Of a stretch of 64,000 nt of DNA, positions 16,919 through 25,170 are shown in pieces. Below the pieces are notes generated by a model. The model did no database searches and was not told the origin of the DNA. It saw nothing but the letters and a program-made list of their open reading frames with translations. How positions within the stretch are numbered: the stretch's first letter is position 1; each line of letters opens with the position of its first letter. A program made the position numbers and the translations under genes. The DNA comes from CAIVVT01 sp052145115 (GTDB lineage: Bacteria; Acidobacteriota; Terriglobia; Bryobacterales; Bryobacteraceae): contig JBKQPG010000045.1 of NCBI GenBank assembly GCA_052145115.1, positions 1 through 64,000 on the forward strand, read 5' to 3'.

Positions 16919-17762
16919 CCAGCAGCTCCAGCTTGCGGTACGTCGCCTCGGGCACGGTCTTCGGGTCGGTAATCAGCGCCTGCGCCAGCGCGCGGCTGCA
17001 GGCGCACGTCCGCGCCTCCAGTCGCAGGTTGCCGACGGCCCTGCGCACCACCTGCGCGGCGTGCTCCGCGTTCGCATTCAGGTTCGCGATAATGTCGCTC
17101 ACCGTGACCGCATCGTGACCGGCGTGCCAGCAATCGTAGTCCGTCACCATGGCGAGGGTGGCGTAGCACAGCTCGGCCTCGCGCGCCAGCTTAGCCTCCT
17201 GCAGGTTCGTCATGCCGATCACATCCATGCCCCAGCTGCGGTACAGATTCGACTCCGCTTTGGTGGAGAACGCGGGGCCTTCCATGCACAGGTACGTGCC
17301 GCCGAATCTCACATTCACACCGCTGTCGACACAGGCGTCATAAAGTAGCCTGCTGACCTGCGGGCAAACCGGGTCGGCGAAGCTCACGTGCGCCACCAGC
17401 CCCTCGCCGAAAAACGTCGACACGCGCCCGCGCGTCCGATCGACGAATTGATCGGGGATGACGAAATCGCGTGGATGATGCTCTTCCTTCAACGAACCGA
17501 CGGCGCTGAGCGAGAGGATCCATTCCACGCCCAGCTTCTTGAAGCCGTAGATATTGGCGCGGAAGTTCAGCTCCGACGGGCTGATGCGATGGCCGCGGCC
17601 GTGGCGCGCCAGGAAGACCACCCGCTTGCCTTCGAGTTCGCCCACGACATACGCGTCGGAGGGCTCGCCGAAGGGCGTCTCGACACGCTCTTCCCTCTGC
17701 CCGGTGAAGCCCGGCATGGAATACAGTCCGCTGCCGCCGATGATTCCGATTCTGGGGTTCAA
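16896..17762 (-). CDS. mtnP: S-methyl-5'-thioadenosine phosphorylase
   Basis: A 288-residue enzyme of the MTAP/PNP family, which cleaves methylthioadenosine to adenine and methylthioribose-1-phosphate in methionine salvage. It shows the N-terminal IGIIGGSGLY, the phosphate-binding LARHGRGHRISPSELNFRAN, the ICxEGPAFSTKAES-type substrate motif (here YLCMEGPAFSTKAES) and a GMTNLQEAKLAREAELCYAT active-site segment followed by TDYDCW. Asp in the TDYD segment favours 6-aminopurines. The start is TTG 17762, with GGAGG nine bases upstream. It is the first gene of a two-gene unit with the GT9-like gene. Confidence 0.93.
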   Translation of the reverse strand: MNPRIGIIGGSGLYSMPGFTGQREERVETPFGEPSDAYVVGELEGKRVVFLARHGRGHRISPSELNFRANIYGFKKLGVEWILSLSAVGSLKEEHHPRDFVIPDQFVDRTRGRVSTFFGEGLVAHVSFADPVCPQVSRLLYDACVDSGVNVRFGGTYLCMEGPAFSTKAESNLYRSWGMDVIGMTNLQEAKLAREAELCYATLAMVTDYDCWHAGHDAVTVSDIIANLNANAEHAAQVVRRAVGNLRLEARTCACSRALAQALITDPKTVPEATYRKLELLVGKYLAR

Positions 17763-17900
17763 CTGCCTGGACCTCCCTGCGATGAAGTGGACAAACCCTC
17801 AGAATAGCGAGCCCGCAGGCACGATTGGGAGCCCCCGCAACGCCATATCCGCCGGCGCTTTCGAGATAATGGGTTCGGCCCGTCCCGCCCGTTCTCGAAT

Positions 17901-19061
17901 ATGTCGCTACTCCGTCCGGAAAGCGCCCAGGAACTTGCGCAAGCCTTGCGCGAAGCCGCCGCGGCCCAGCGCAGCATTGCTCTGCGCGGCGCGGGCAGCA
18001 AGGACGCCATGGGCGGGCCCGTGCCGGCCGCGGATGTGGACCTGCGCCTCGACAAGCTGAGCGGCGTGTTGCAGTATGAGCCGCGCGACCTCACCGTCAG
18101 CGTCGCCGCCGGCACGCCGTGGCATGAGCTGCGCGCCATCCTCGCCGCCGAAGGCCAGATGCTGCCGCTCGATCCGCCCTGCGCCGCAACCGCGACCGTC
18201 GGCGGAGTCGCGGCCGCCAACTGCAGCGGCCCGCGGCGGCGGCTGTTCGGCACGGCGCGCGACATGGTGATCGGCATGACGCTGGCGACGCTCGAGGGCC
18301 AGGTGATTCAGACCGGCGGCATGGTGGTCAAGAACGTCGCTGGCCTGGATATGCAAAAGGCGCTCATCGGCAGCTTCGGGACGCTGGCCGCGATGGCCGC
18401 CGTGAACTTCCGGCTGGCGCCGCTGCCGGAGGCCTCGCGCACATTTCTCATCGGCTGCCGCAGCGCCGAGGAATGCGCCGCCGCCCGCGACCGCATCCTC
18501 ACGAGCGTCCTTCAACCCGCCTCGATCGATGCTCTGAACCCCGCCGCGGCGAAGATCTGCGGGCTCGATTCCAGCGGCTTGGATGGCTTCGTCCTGGCCG
18601 TCGGCGCCCCCGGCAGCGAGGCCGTGCTGGCGCGCTATGCGCGCGAGCTCGATGGCGCCTTGGCGCTCGAAGGCGATCGCGAACATGCTTTCTGGCAGGC
18701 CGTCCAGGAGTTCGCCCCGGCCTGGATGAACGGCCCGCCGGAACGCTCCGTCGTGCGCGCCGGCCATCCCTTGAACGCCCTCGCCGATGTGCTCCGCTCG
18801 GCCCCCGGCCCCTGCGTCGCACGCGCCGGCAACGGCGTCTCCTACCTCGCCATGGGCGACCCGACGGAGCTCTTCTATTGGATGATCGACGCTGTCCCGA
18901 AGAATTGGACGCGCGTCATCGAATGGTCAGGCGCGGAGGTGCCGGCAAGGATCGAACGGTGGGCCGTCCCCAGCGACGATTTCAGCGTGATGGAACGCTT
19001 GAAATTGGTGTTCGACCCGCAGCGCCTTCTGAATCCGGGGAGGCTCTATGGCCGCCTGTGA
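17901..19061 (+). CDS. glcE: Glycolate oxidase FAD-binding subunit GlcE
   Basis: A 386-residue FAD-linked protein of the PCMH/VAO type. It has IALRGAGSKDAMGG near the N-terminus, the dinucleotide-contacting TVGGVAAANCSGPRRRLFGT and VKNVAGLDMQKALIGSFGTL, and the C-terminal FDPQRLLNPGRLYG. The length fits GlcE, which is shorter than GlcD. It overlaps glcF by 14 bp. Together with a GlcD subunit it would oxidise glycolate (or a related 2-hydroxyacid) to glyoxylate and pass electrons to glcF and the quinone pool. No glcD is present in this window. Confidence 0.92.
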   Translation: MSLLRPESAQELAQALREAAAAQRSIALRGAGSKDAMGGPVPAADVDLRLDKLSGVLQYEPRDLTVSVAAGTPWHELRAILAAEGQMLPLDPPCAATATVGGVAAANCSGPRRRLFGTARDMVIGMTLATLEGQVIQTGGMVVKNVAGLDMQKALIGSFGTLAAMAAVNFRLAPLPEASRTFLIGCRSAEECAAARDRILTSVLQPASIDALNPAAAKICGLDSSGLDGFVLAVGAPGSEAVLARYARELDGALALEGDREHAFWQAVQEFAPAWMNGPPERSVVRAGHPLNALADVLRSAPGPCVARAGNGVSYLAMGDPTELFYWMIDAVPKNWTRVIEWSGAEVPARIERWAVPSDDFSVMERLKLVFDPQRLLNPGRLYGRL

Positions 19062-20409
19062 CACTCGTGCGCCCTTTCCAGCGGTGCTCGAGGGCCGCAA
19101 TCCCGATGCCCCGGCGGCCTTCGATCTCGACAGGTGCATCCACTGCGGGCTGTGCCTGAACGCCTGCCCGACCTACCGCGAGCTGGGCCTCGAAATGGAC
19201 TCGCCGCGCGGCCGCGTCTACCAGATGGTCCAGGTCGCCACGGGCCAGATGGAGATGGGGCCGTCCTATCTTCAACACCTCGATCTGTGTCTGGCCTGCC
19301 GGGCCTGCGAGACCGCCTGCCCCTCGGGCGTCCCCTATGGCCGCATGATCGAGGCCGCGCGGGCCGAAATCCAGGCCGCCAAAGCGCAAGGGAAGCTGCC
19401 CCAATCGGCGGCGGAGCGCATCCTTCGCCGCCTCGTCTTCGGCCGGATTCTGCCCTCGCCCGGCTGGCTCCGAGCCATCGGCAGCCTGCTTTGGTTCTAC
19501 CAGGCGATTGGTCTGCGCGCGCTCGTGCGCGGCAGCGGCGTCTTGCGGTTGTTCGGAAAACTCGGCCGTATCGAGCCGCTCACGCCGCCGGCCGAAATGC
19601 CGAGCTTCTTTGCCCAGTACGGCCGCGTCTTCCCGGCCGAGGGTGAGCGCCGCTACCGCGTAGCGCTGCTCGGCGGCTGCATCGCCAACATCTTCTTTGC
19701 GCGGCTGCACGAGGCCACGGTGCGCGTGCTCGTGAAGAACGGTTGTGAAGTGCACGTGCCCGCAGGCCAGACCTGCTGCGGAGCCCTGCACGTCCATTCC
19801 GGCGAACGCGAGCGGGCCCGCGCGCTGGCACGCACGAACATCGACGCGCTCCTGCCCGGTGATTATGACGCCATCATCAGCAACACCGCCGGCTGCGGCT
19901 CCACGCTGAAGGAGTATCACGAGCTGCTGGAACACGACCCCGCATACTCGGACAAAGCGCGGCGCTTCGTCGAGCGCATGCGCGACGTGAACGAATTCCT
20001 GGCCGCGGCCGGGCTGACGCAACCACCGGGGCGGCTGGAGGCGGCGGTCACTTATCAGGACTCCTGCCACCTGCTGCATGGCCAGAAGATCCGCAACGCG
20101 CCGCGCCAACTGCTCGCTCAGATCCCGGGACTGGTGTTGAAAGAGCTGCCCTATAGCGACATCTGCTGCGGCAGCGCCGGCATCTACAACGTCGTGCAGG
20201 ACGAGATGGCCGCGGCGCTGCTCGAACGCAAGATGGGGCTGGCCAATTCGACCGGCGCGACGATCATCGCCACGGCCAACCCCGGTTGCATGTTGCAACT
20301 CCGCGCCGGCGTCGCCCGCCACGGCCACGGCCAGCGCGTTGTGCACGTCATCGAACTGCTGGACGAAGCCTACGGCCACCCTCCGGCGGCGCCGGCCGAT
20401 CCGGCTTAG
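19048..20409 (+). CDS. glcF: Glycolate oxidase iron-sulfur subunit GlcF
   Basis: A 453-residue iron-sulfur protein. Two [4Fe-4S] ferredoxin motifs, CIHCGLCLNACP and CLACRACETACPSG, occupy the first 100 residues. Two CCG-type cysteine-rich domains follow, with CCGALHVHSG and NTAGCGSTLKEY in one, and DSCHLLHGQKI and DICCGSAGIYN in the other. The order is that of GlcF. It begins inside the end of glcE, so the two are co-translated. It acts at the inner face of the membrane in electron transfer. The antisense 596-codon frame is a shadow. Confidence 0.95.
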   Translation: MAACDTRAPFPAVLEGRNPDAPAAFDLDRCIHCGLCLNACPTYRELGLEMDSPRGRVYQMVQVATGQMEMGPSYLQHLDLCLACRACETACPSGVPYGRMIEAARAEIQAAKAQGKLPQSAAERILRRLVFGRILPSPGWLRAIGSLLWFYQAIGLRALVRGSGVLRLFGKLGRIEPLTPPAEMPSFFAQYGRVFPAEGERRYRVALLGGCIANIFFARLHEATVRVLVKNGCEVHVPAGQTCCGALHVHSGERERARALARTNIDALLPGDYDAIISNTAGCGSTLKEYHELLEHDPAYSDKARRFVERMRDVNEFLAAAGLTQPPGRLEAAVTYQDSCHLLHGQKIRNAPRQLLAQIPGLVLKELPYSDICCGSAGIYNVVQDEMAAALLERKMGLANSTGATIIATANPGCMLQLRAGVARHGHGQRVVHVIELLDEAYGHPPAAPADPA

Positions 20410-20505
20410 CCGCGGTCGAGTCTTGCGGCGCGTGGATGCCGCGGCCGCCGTTGCCGGGCCGCTCGGCGTGAGGGTGGGGGCAGCTACCATGGAGCAGTAC
20501 GGCCC

Positions 20506-20973
20506 ATGCCCATCGACCACACCACGCGGAAGCGCTTCTACTTCCCCGGCAGCGGCCAGTTCGCGGTCCGCGACCACTTCGCCGTTGGCTTCGAGCCCGT
20601 CCATATCGGCTACTTGGGCGAGAATTTTCGCCACGTGTATCTCGATCTGGTGGTCCCGCCGGAGCCGCCGTGCGATTTCGCGACGCGCAACCTGAGGGAG
20701 CGTCTCACCGGCCCGCAGATCGTCGAGCGTTTCGGCGCGAATTGCCTGGCGCCCCTGCCCGTCGCCTGGCACCTGCTACTACAGCACGCCGCGGGGCAGT
20801 CCGGCGCGCTGCTGACCACGGGGGAGACCAACATCCTGATCCACCCCGGCGTGGACTATACCATCGGGATCTTCTGGTTCCACGGCGGTTGGAGCATCCG
20901 CGCCTATCCCTTCCACTCCGCCAAGCCGCGCGGCTGGTTTGCCGGCAACCAGGTGATCGTGCGCAGCACTTGA
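20506..20973 (+). CDS. Small protein of unknown function
   Basis: A 155-residue protein I do not recognise. It has no signal peptide or membrane segment. The middle is leucine-rich and helical (LPVAWHLLLQHA), while the ends are beta-rich with many aromatics, including YTIGIFWFHGGWSIRAYPF. It lies 96 bp downstream of glcF on the same strand and could be co-transcribed with it. The coding bias matches the neighbours and the ATG is plausible, but no strong ribosome site is visible. Confidence 0.6.
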   Translation: MPIDHTTRKRFYFPGSGQFAVRDHFAVGFEPVHIGYLGENFRHVYLDLVVPPEPPCDFATRNLRERLTGPQIVERFGANCLAPLPVAWHLLLQHAAGQSGALLTTGETNILIHPGVDYTIGIFWFHGGWSIRAYPFHSAKPRGWFAGNQVIVRST

Positions 20974-21016
20974 GGCCCACCATTCACCCCGGCGTTGCGC
21001 GAAAAGCAAAAATGGA

Positions 21017-21117
21017 GGAACAAAGCCAAATGTTAAGTTTGGCCTGTAAATTCATTGGCTTGAAGTGGCTATCTGGAGATAGTTATTCCTGTTTTATTCG
21101 CTTTTGTCAAAGAGCAA
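21017..21117 (-). repeat. Dispersed repeat, copy A
   Basis: Copy A runs from GGAACAAAGCCAA (21017) through TGGCTATC (21066) to TCAAAGAGCAA (ends 21117). The same three blocks occur in the same order and at nearly the same spacing at 32164-32262. Read on the minus strand, it begins TTGCTCTTTGA, which matches the boxA antitermination consensus. A TTGACA (21202-21197 on the minus strand) lies about 80 bp upstream of that. Confidence 0.65.
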
Positions 21118-21251
21118 AGGGTGACGCGAGCGCGCTCTCGTGGCCGATTGGGCCGGAGTTGCGTAAGTCAATCCCTATCAATAGGATAGAGGGCTGTGTC
21201 AAGCGTTGCCGGTGGTGGGGCGAAGGTAAGATTAAGCACGGCGGGGAGCCA

Positions 21252-21283
21252 AATTCGACACTTTTCGACACAAGTGTCGAATT
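21252..21283. repeat. Long palindrome with CGACAC motifs
   Basis: AATTCGACACTT (21252-21263) and AAGTGTCGAATT (21272-21283) are perfect inverted arms around an 8-nt loop that itself reads TTCGACAC. Another TTCGACAC occurs about 90 bp further right at 21372-21379. It could be a protein-binding site or the tip of a decayed mobile element; no T-tract follows. Confidence 0.6.
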
Positions 21284-21473
21284 CGGGGGTGAAAACACGA
21301 CAGGCCGTCGCGGATGATAAGTCTATTGTTTACAGTCAGGAAGCGGAATGGCAGGAGGCCAAACGCGACATTTCGACACGACAGTGCCGCGTGGAGGCGT
21401 TGGGGCGGTTTCTTAATGATATGTTCGCCAGGAAGAAGGCGTGACCGGCCGGTGGGTCCGGCAGTGAGGGGGT

Positions 21474-21600
21474 GGCTGCGGCGCGCGATAGGGCCGGAGG
21501 GGACACTCTGCGCGTGCCGCGGCGGCACGCTTGGGTTCCCTCGGCGCGACGTTAACCCGGATGTTTCACCAACAATCGGCTGCGGCGCGCGATAGGGCCG
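21474..21600 (+). repeat. 23-bp direct repeat pair
   Basis: Positions 21474-21496 and 21578-21600 are identical over 23 bases, starting GGCTGCGGCGCGCGA and ending TAGGGCCG. The start points are 104 bp apart. The second copy lies inside the 181-bp inverted-repeat element, so the pair probably reflects nested or duplicated insertions of related repeats. Confidence 0.7.
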
Positions 21601-21734
21601 CATCTACTTCGTTGCGCTCCGTCGCCGTCCTCGACGTAGCAGTCCAGTACGCCTGCGGGCGGCTACGGTCGCGCGCCTTGTATCTGCAGCCCTCTCATCG
21701 CGCCTCGCTGCGATCGTGGTGAAACATCCGGGTT
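21554..21734. mobile_element. MITE-like element with 17-bp terminal inverted repeats
   Basis: AACCCGGATGTTTCACC (21554-21570) is the exact inverse of GGTGAAACATCCGGGTT (21718-21734). The 147-bp interior has no open frame of note. Perfect terminal repeats, small size and lack of a transposase are typical of miniature inverted-repeat elements or of ends left by an IS deletion. No target-site duplication is obvious, so the exact ends and the parent transposon are unknown. Confidence 0.65.
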
Positions 21735-21809
21735 CAGAGGCTGTCGATCAAGCGCCGCGGGCCTTGGTGTCCCCGTCCGGGAGTGGCCTCATTGCGACCG
21801 GACGCGACG

Positions 21810-21839
21810 GGCTAGACTTATTCCGAAACAGGTCTAGCC
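21810..21839. terminator. Hairpin at the 3' end of the 102-residue protein gene
   Basis: GGCTAGAC (21810-21817) pairs with GTCTAGCC (21832-21839) around a 14-nt loop. The right arm includes the TAG stop of the minus-strand gene. No T-tract follows, so termination activity is uncertain. Confidence 0.4.
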
Positions 21840-22142
21840 GAGGATGTCGCGCAGGTCGCGATACAGACGCCGCGCGGCGGAGGCTTGCCCGCCGGCGGCG
21901 GCGCGCGTTTGGCCCTTGCCCACGAACCAATCCCCGCCGTCCCGCGTCACCAGCGCCGCGAATCCGTTGTCGGAGAGCAACCCCGGCGAGCCGACCGCGC
22001 CGAAGCCTTCACCCCGCCGCTCGACCAGCACGACGCAATCCTGGCGTTCGAAAACGAAGTGCGTGGGAATCTCCGGCACGCTCAGCAGCCGGATGCCTGC
22101 CGCCGCGAGGCGCTCGAGTTGCGCGGCCAGAGTGGGAGTCAA
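21834..22142 (-). CDS. Small protein of unknown function next to the DUF151 gene
   Basis: A 102-residue soluble protein with no recognised domain. It has an N-terminal helix (LAAQLERLAAAG), a beta-rich middle (THFVFERQDCVVLVERR) with GDWFVGKGQ, and a basic C-terminal helix (ARRLYRDLRDIL). It begins nine bases after the DUF151 gene on the same strand, so the two are very probably co-transcribed. The codon pattern is consistent with a real gene. Confidence 0.65.
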   Translation of the reverse strand: MTPTLAAQLERLAAAGIRLLSVPEIPTHFVFERQDCVVLVERRGEGFGAVGSPGLLSDNGFAALVTRDGGDWFVGKGQTRAAAGGQASAARRLYRDLRDILG

Positions 22143-22151
22143 CGCCGCCTC

Positions 22152-22637
22152 TCACATCTTGTAGCGGCCGAGGTCCTCGTCGTTGAGGTTCTCCAGCCAG
22201 CGCTTCAGCTCTTCGTTGGTCACCTTGTCGCTTATGTTGTTCGCGCTGCGCGAGGACTGCAGTACCTGCTCCTCGACGTAGATCGGGCAATCCAGCCGCA
22301 GCGCCAGCGCCAGCGCGTCGCTGGGCCGCGAATCGACGCTGATCAGCTCGCCGTTCTGTTCCAGCCAGATCACGGCGTAGAAGGTCTCATCCTTCAGCTC
22401 GCTCACCACCACTTTGTGGACCGTGGCTTCGACGCCCGTGAGCAGGTTCTTGATCAGGTCGTGCGTCATCGGGCGCGGGGTGGTGACCTTCTCGATTTCG
22501 AGTGCGATGGCGTTGGCTTCGTAAACGCCGACCCAGATCGGCAGGATCGAGTTGCCGCTGGCGTCGCGCAGGATGATGATCGGCGTGTTGGTGACCGGAT
22601 CGACCATCAGGCCCCGGATTTTCATCTCAATTTCCAT
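22152..22637 (-). CDS. DUF151 bifunctional nuclease family protein
   Basis: A 161-residue member of the DUF151/BFN family, small proteins with reported DNase and RNase activity in plants and thermophiles. The family pattern is visible: ILRDASGNSILPIWVGVYEA, ALEIEKVTTPRPMTHDLIKN and the strongly conserved VDSRPSDALALALRLDCPIY. The ATG at 22637 is preferred to the GTG at 22643 because GGAGG lies seven bases upstream of it. The gene is downstream of miaB on the same strand with a 70-bp gap. The exact cellular role in bacteria is unclear. Confidence 0.88.
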   Translation of the reverse strand: MEIEMKIRGLMVDPVTNTPIIILRDASGNSILPIWVGVYEANAIALEIEKVTTPRPMTHDLIKNLLTGVEATVHKVVVSELKDETFYAVIWLEQNGELISVDSRPSDALALALRLDCPIYVEEQVLQSSRSANNISDKVTNEELKRWLENLNDEDLGRYKM

Positions 22638-22707
22638 GGCCACCCCTCCCTCAGCCTACTAAACTCGGCCCGGCGCAACATCCATTCCCCACGCGCCCGC
22701 GTGCTGC

Positions 22708-24051
22708 TCACAATGCCGCGGCACATTCGCCGGCCAGCGAATTCGGCCTGGCCCGCAGCACGCGCACTTCCGCGTAACGCCCCAACACCTCGTCCTTTCG
22801 CGGCGCGCTCCCGTCGCCGCGCGGCGCCGCGGTGAAGTTCAGCACGCGATTTTGCGACGTGCGCCCGATCCACTGGCCGGTAGCGCTGTTGAAGCCTTCG
22901 ATCAGCACCTCCTGCCGGCTGTCAATGAGGTTCGAGTTGCGGCGCAACTGGATGGCGCGCTGCCGCTCCTGCAGGATGGTCAGACGGCGGCCCTTCTCGT
23001 CCTCCGGCACGTGGTCGTCGAGCGCCAGAGCGGGCGTGTTGGGACGGCGCGAGTACTTGAAGCTGAAGATCGAATCGAACTCCACCTCGTCCAGCAGCGA
23101 CAGCGTCGCGGCGAAGTCCTCTTCAGTCTCGCCGGGAAAGCCCACGATGATGTCGGTGGAGATGGCGATGGCGCGACGCGCGTTTTTCATCCACTCAATG
23201 CGCCGCAGGTACTCGTCGCGGGTGTATTGCCGGTCCATGGCCCGCAGCACCTTGGTCGAGCCCGACTGCACCGGCAGGTGAACCATGTTGCACAGCGTCC
23301 CGGTGCGCTCGATCGCGTCGACAATCTCCTTCACGAAGTCGCGCGGGTGCGACGTGGTGAACCGCACCCTCCGGATGCCGGCGACGCGGCCCACCTCCTC
23401 CAGCAGCCGCGCGAAGTCCCAGCCCTCGGGCGTCGGATCACGGTACGAGTTGACATTCTGGCCGAGCAGTTGGATCTCCGTATAGCCCGCCGCCGCGAGC
23501 TGGCGCGCCTCGGCCATGACGCTGGCCGACGTCCGGCTGCGTTCGCGGCCGCGCGTGAACGGCACCACACAAAAGGAGCAGTTTTTGTCGCAACCCTCGA
23601 TGATCGTGATGTAGGCGCGATGCGGGTTGTCGCGCCGGGTCAGCGGCGTTTCAAACGTGTCCTCCGTATCCAGACTCAATCCGGTGACGCGCCGCTCTCC
23701 GGCTTCGATGCGAATCAGCAGCTCGGGCAGCTGCGAGTAACTCGCCGAGCCGGCCACCAGTCCCACATGCGGCGCGCGTTCAAAGATCCGCTCGCCCTCC
23801 TGCTGCGCCACGCAGCCCAGCACGCCGAACACCTTGCCGTTGTTGCCGCCCGCGTGCTTGAACTGGTCCAGGCGGTGGAACACCTTCTGCTCCGCCTTAT
23901 CGCGAATGCTGCAGGTGTTGTAGAGAACCAGGTCGGCCTCGGCGGGCGTTTCCACCTGCTCATAGCCGCGGCTCTCCAGCGTGCCGACCACCTTCTCGGA
24001 GTCGTGCACGTTCATCTGGCAGCCGAACGTCTCCAGGTAGAATTTCTTCAT
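22708..24051 (-). CDS. miaB: tRNA-2-methylthio-N6-dimethylallyladenosine synthase MiaB
   Basis: A 447-residue radical-SAM methylthiotransferase that adds the methylthio group to i6A37 of tRNAs. The N-terminal UPF0004 domain has ETFGCQMNVHDSE, YNTCSIRDKAEQKV and VLGCVAQQEG, supplying the three auxiliary-cluster cysteines. The radical-SAM motif is CDKNCSFCVVPFTRG. A C-terminal TRAM domain follows (SRQEVLIEGFNSATGQWIGR). Sequence and length agree with MiaB rather than with MtaB or RimO. It is the first gene of the miaB-DUF151-small protein cluster. Confidence 0.97.
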   Translation of the reverse strand: MKKFYLETFGCQMNVHDSEKVVGTLESRGYEQVETPAEADLVLYNTCSIRDKAEQKVFHRLDQFKHAGGNNGKVFGVLGCVAQQEGERIFERAPHVGLVAGSASYSQLPELLIRIEAGERRVTGLSLDTEDTFETPLTRRDNPHRAYITIIEGCDKNCSFCVVPFTRGRERSRTSASVMAEARQLAAAGYTEIQLLGQNVNSYRDPTPEGWDFARLLEEVGRVAGIRRVRFTTSHPRDFVKEIVDAIERTGTLCNMVHLPVQSGSTKVLRAMDRQYTRDEYLRRIEWMKNARRAIAISTDIIVGFPGETEEDFAATLSLLDEVEFDSIFSFKYSRRPNTPALALDDHVPEDEKGRRLTILQERQRAIQLRRNSNLIDSRQEVLIEGFNSATGQWIGRTSQNRVLNFTAAPRGDGSAPRKDEVLGRYAEVRVLRARPNSLAGECAAAL

Positions 24052-24169
24052 CTTCGCGCGACCCGGCGAGGAAACTGCTCTTATTATAGAAGATTCGTTG
24101 ATTCGCCCGCGCGGGCGAACCGTTTCCGAGACCGCGGCCGGGAGCGGTGCTGCGCTGATTCAGCCTCCG

Positions 24170-25054
24170 TCAACCCTTCAGATCGCGGAACGCCGCCTCG
24201 ATCTCCTGCTTCGCCTGCGGCCCCACCGAGGTCAGCGGCAGCCGCACCGGCCCGCCGTAATACCCGTTCAGGTCCAGGGCGTATTTCAGCCCCGGAATGC
24301 CGTATCGCTCCTCGACCAGCGCCGAGGCCGGCGCAATGCGCTGCTGCCAGTCCGCGCCGGCGTCGAACTCTCTCATCCGGTGCGCTTCCCAGATCGCGAT
24401 GACAGTGTACGGCGCGGCGTTGGCGTAGTCCGGGACGGCGCCCACAGCACCGGCCGCCAGCGCTTCCGCGAGCGTCCGCGCCGACCCGGTCAGCACCTGA
24501 AACTCGGGCTTGGCCTCGCGGATGATCCGCGCTATCTTCTCGACGTCGCCCGAGCCCTCCACAAAGCCGATGATATTCGGATGCGCGCTCAGCCGCAGCA
24601 CCGTTTCGGCCTGAATGTCCAGGCCCGTCTCCCATGGCCGGTTGTCGACGAGCAGCGGAATGCGCGCCTGGTCGGCCACCGCACCGAAAAACAGCGCCTG
24701 GCTGCCCGCGTTGTCGAGCAGGTTGCGATAACAATGCGGCGCACCCACCAGCGCCGCCTTATACCCCAGTTCCGCCGCCTGGTGGATCAGCCGCACCGTC
24801 TCGCGCACGCTCTCGGCGCCGGTCCCGCAGAGCAGCAGTTTGTCCGGTGCGGCGTACCGCGCCGCCAGTTCGAGCATCCGCCGCTGCTCCTCCGCGGTGA
24901 GCAACAGGCCCTCGCCCGCCGCTCCGCAAACCACATAGCCCGTCACGGAGGTCTTGTTCCACTTCGCGACGTTGTGCTCAACCTTGGCCGCGTACACCTC
25001 GCCGTCGTAATTGAACGGCGTCGTGATGGGGACAATAATGCCCTGCAGCTGCAT
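24170..25054 (-). CDS. DapA-family protein without the Schiff-base lysine
   Basis: A 294-residue TIM barrel of the dihydrodipicolinate synthase/N-acetylneuraminate lyase family, clear from IIVPITTPFNYDGEV, GTGAESVRETVRLIHQAAELG and PNIIGFVEGSGDVEKI. Comparison with E. coli DapA shows that several catalytic residues have changed. The lysine of GIKEATG is Val165 (GFVEGSG), the GTTGES threonines are GAAGEG (44-49), and the YNVPSRTG arginine position reads VDNRPWETG. It therefore should not form the usual pyruvate imine. It may be a pseudoenzyme or use different chemistry. It is a single gene, divergent from the endonuclease III-like gene. It should not be named dapA. Confidence 0.85.
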   Translation of the reverse strand: MQLQGIIVPITTPFNYDGEVYAAKVEHNVAKWNKTSVTGYVVCGAAGEGLLLTAEEQRRMLELAARYAAPDKLLLCGTGAESVRETVRLIHQAAELGYKAALVGAPHCYRNLLDNAGSQALFFGAVADQARIPLLVDNRPWETGLDIQAETVLRLSAHPNIIGFVEGSGDVEKIARIIREAKPEFQVLTGSARTLAEALAAGAVGAVPDYANAAPYTVIAIWEAHRMREFDAGADWQQRIAPASALVEERYGIPGLKYALDLNGYYGGPVRLPLTSVGPQAKQEIEAAFRDLKG

Positions 25055-25170
25055 GAGAGTTCTTCTTCAGGGTAGGAAATCGCGGCGGCCGCGCGCTGCG
25101 CAGTTCTTCCTGGACGCGCTTGCCCGAGTCTCCGCCGGGCCGCTATCTTGGGAGAACACTGCGAGGGGCC

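Larger units (their letters stand above)
20974..21833. other. 860-bp repeat-rich gap
   Basis: No convincing gene. From left to right it holds one copy of a dispersed repeat (21017-21117), a 12-bp-arm palindrome with CGACAC motifs (21252-21283), two copies of a 23-bp direct repeat (21474-21496 and 21578-21600), a 181-bp inverted-repeat element (21554-21734) and the terminator-like hairpin of the next gene. Its patchy base composition differs from that of the flanking genes. A frame at 21196-21444 ending GRFLNDMFARKKA may be a gene remnant. Confidence 0.7.

Noticed and set aside
18982..20772. 596-codon minus-strand frame opposite glcF
   Set aside because: glcF on the plus strand has all ferredoxin and CCG motifs; the antisense frame has none.
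21196..21444. Possible 82-codon gene (GTG start) in the repeat-rich gap
   Set aside because: It starts inside the dispersed-repeat neighbourhood, runs through the palindrome and has no ribosome site. The C-terminal GRFLNDMFARKKA may be a remnant of a real gene but cannot be supported.
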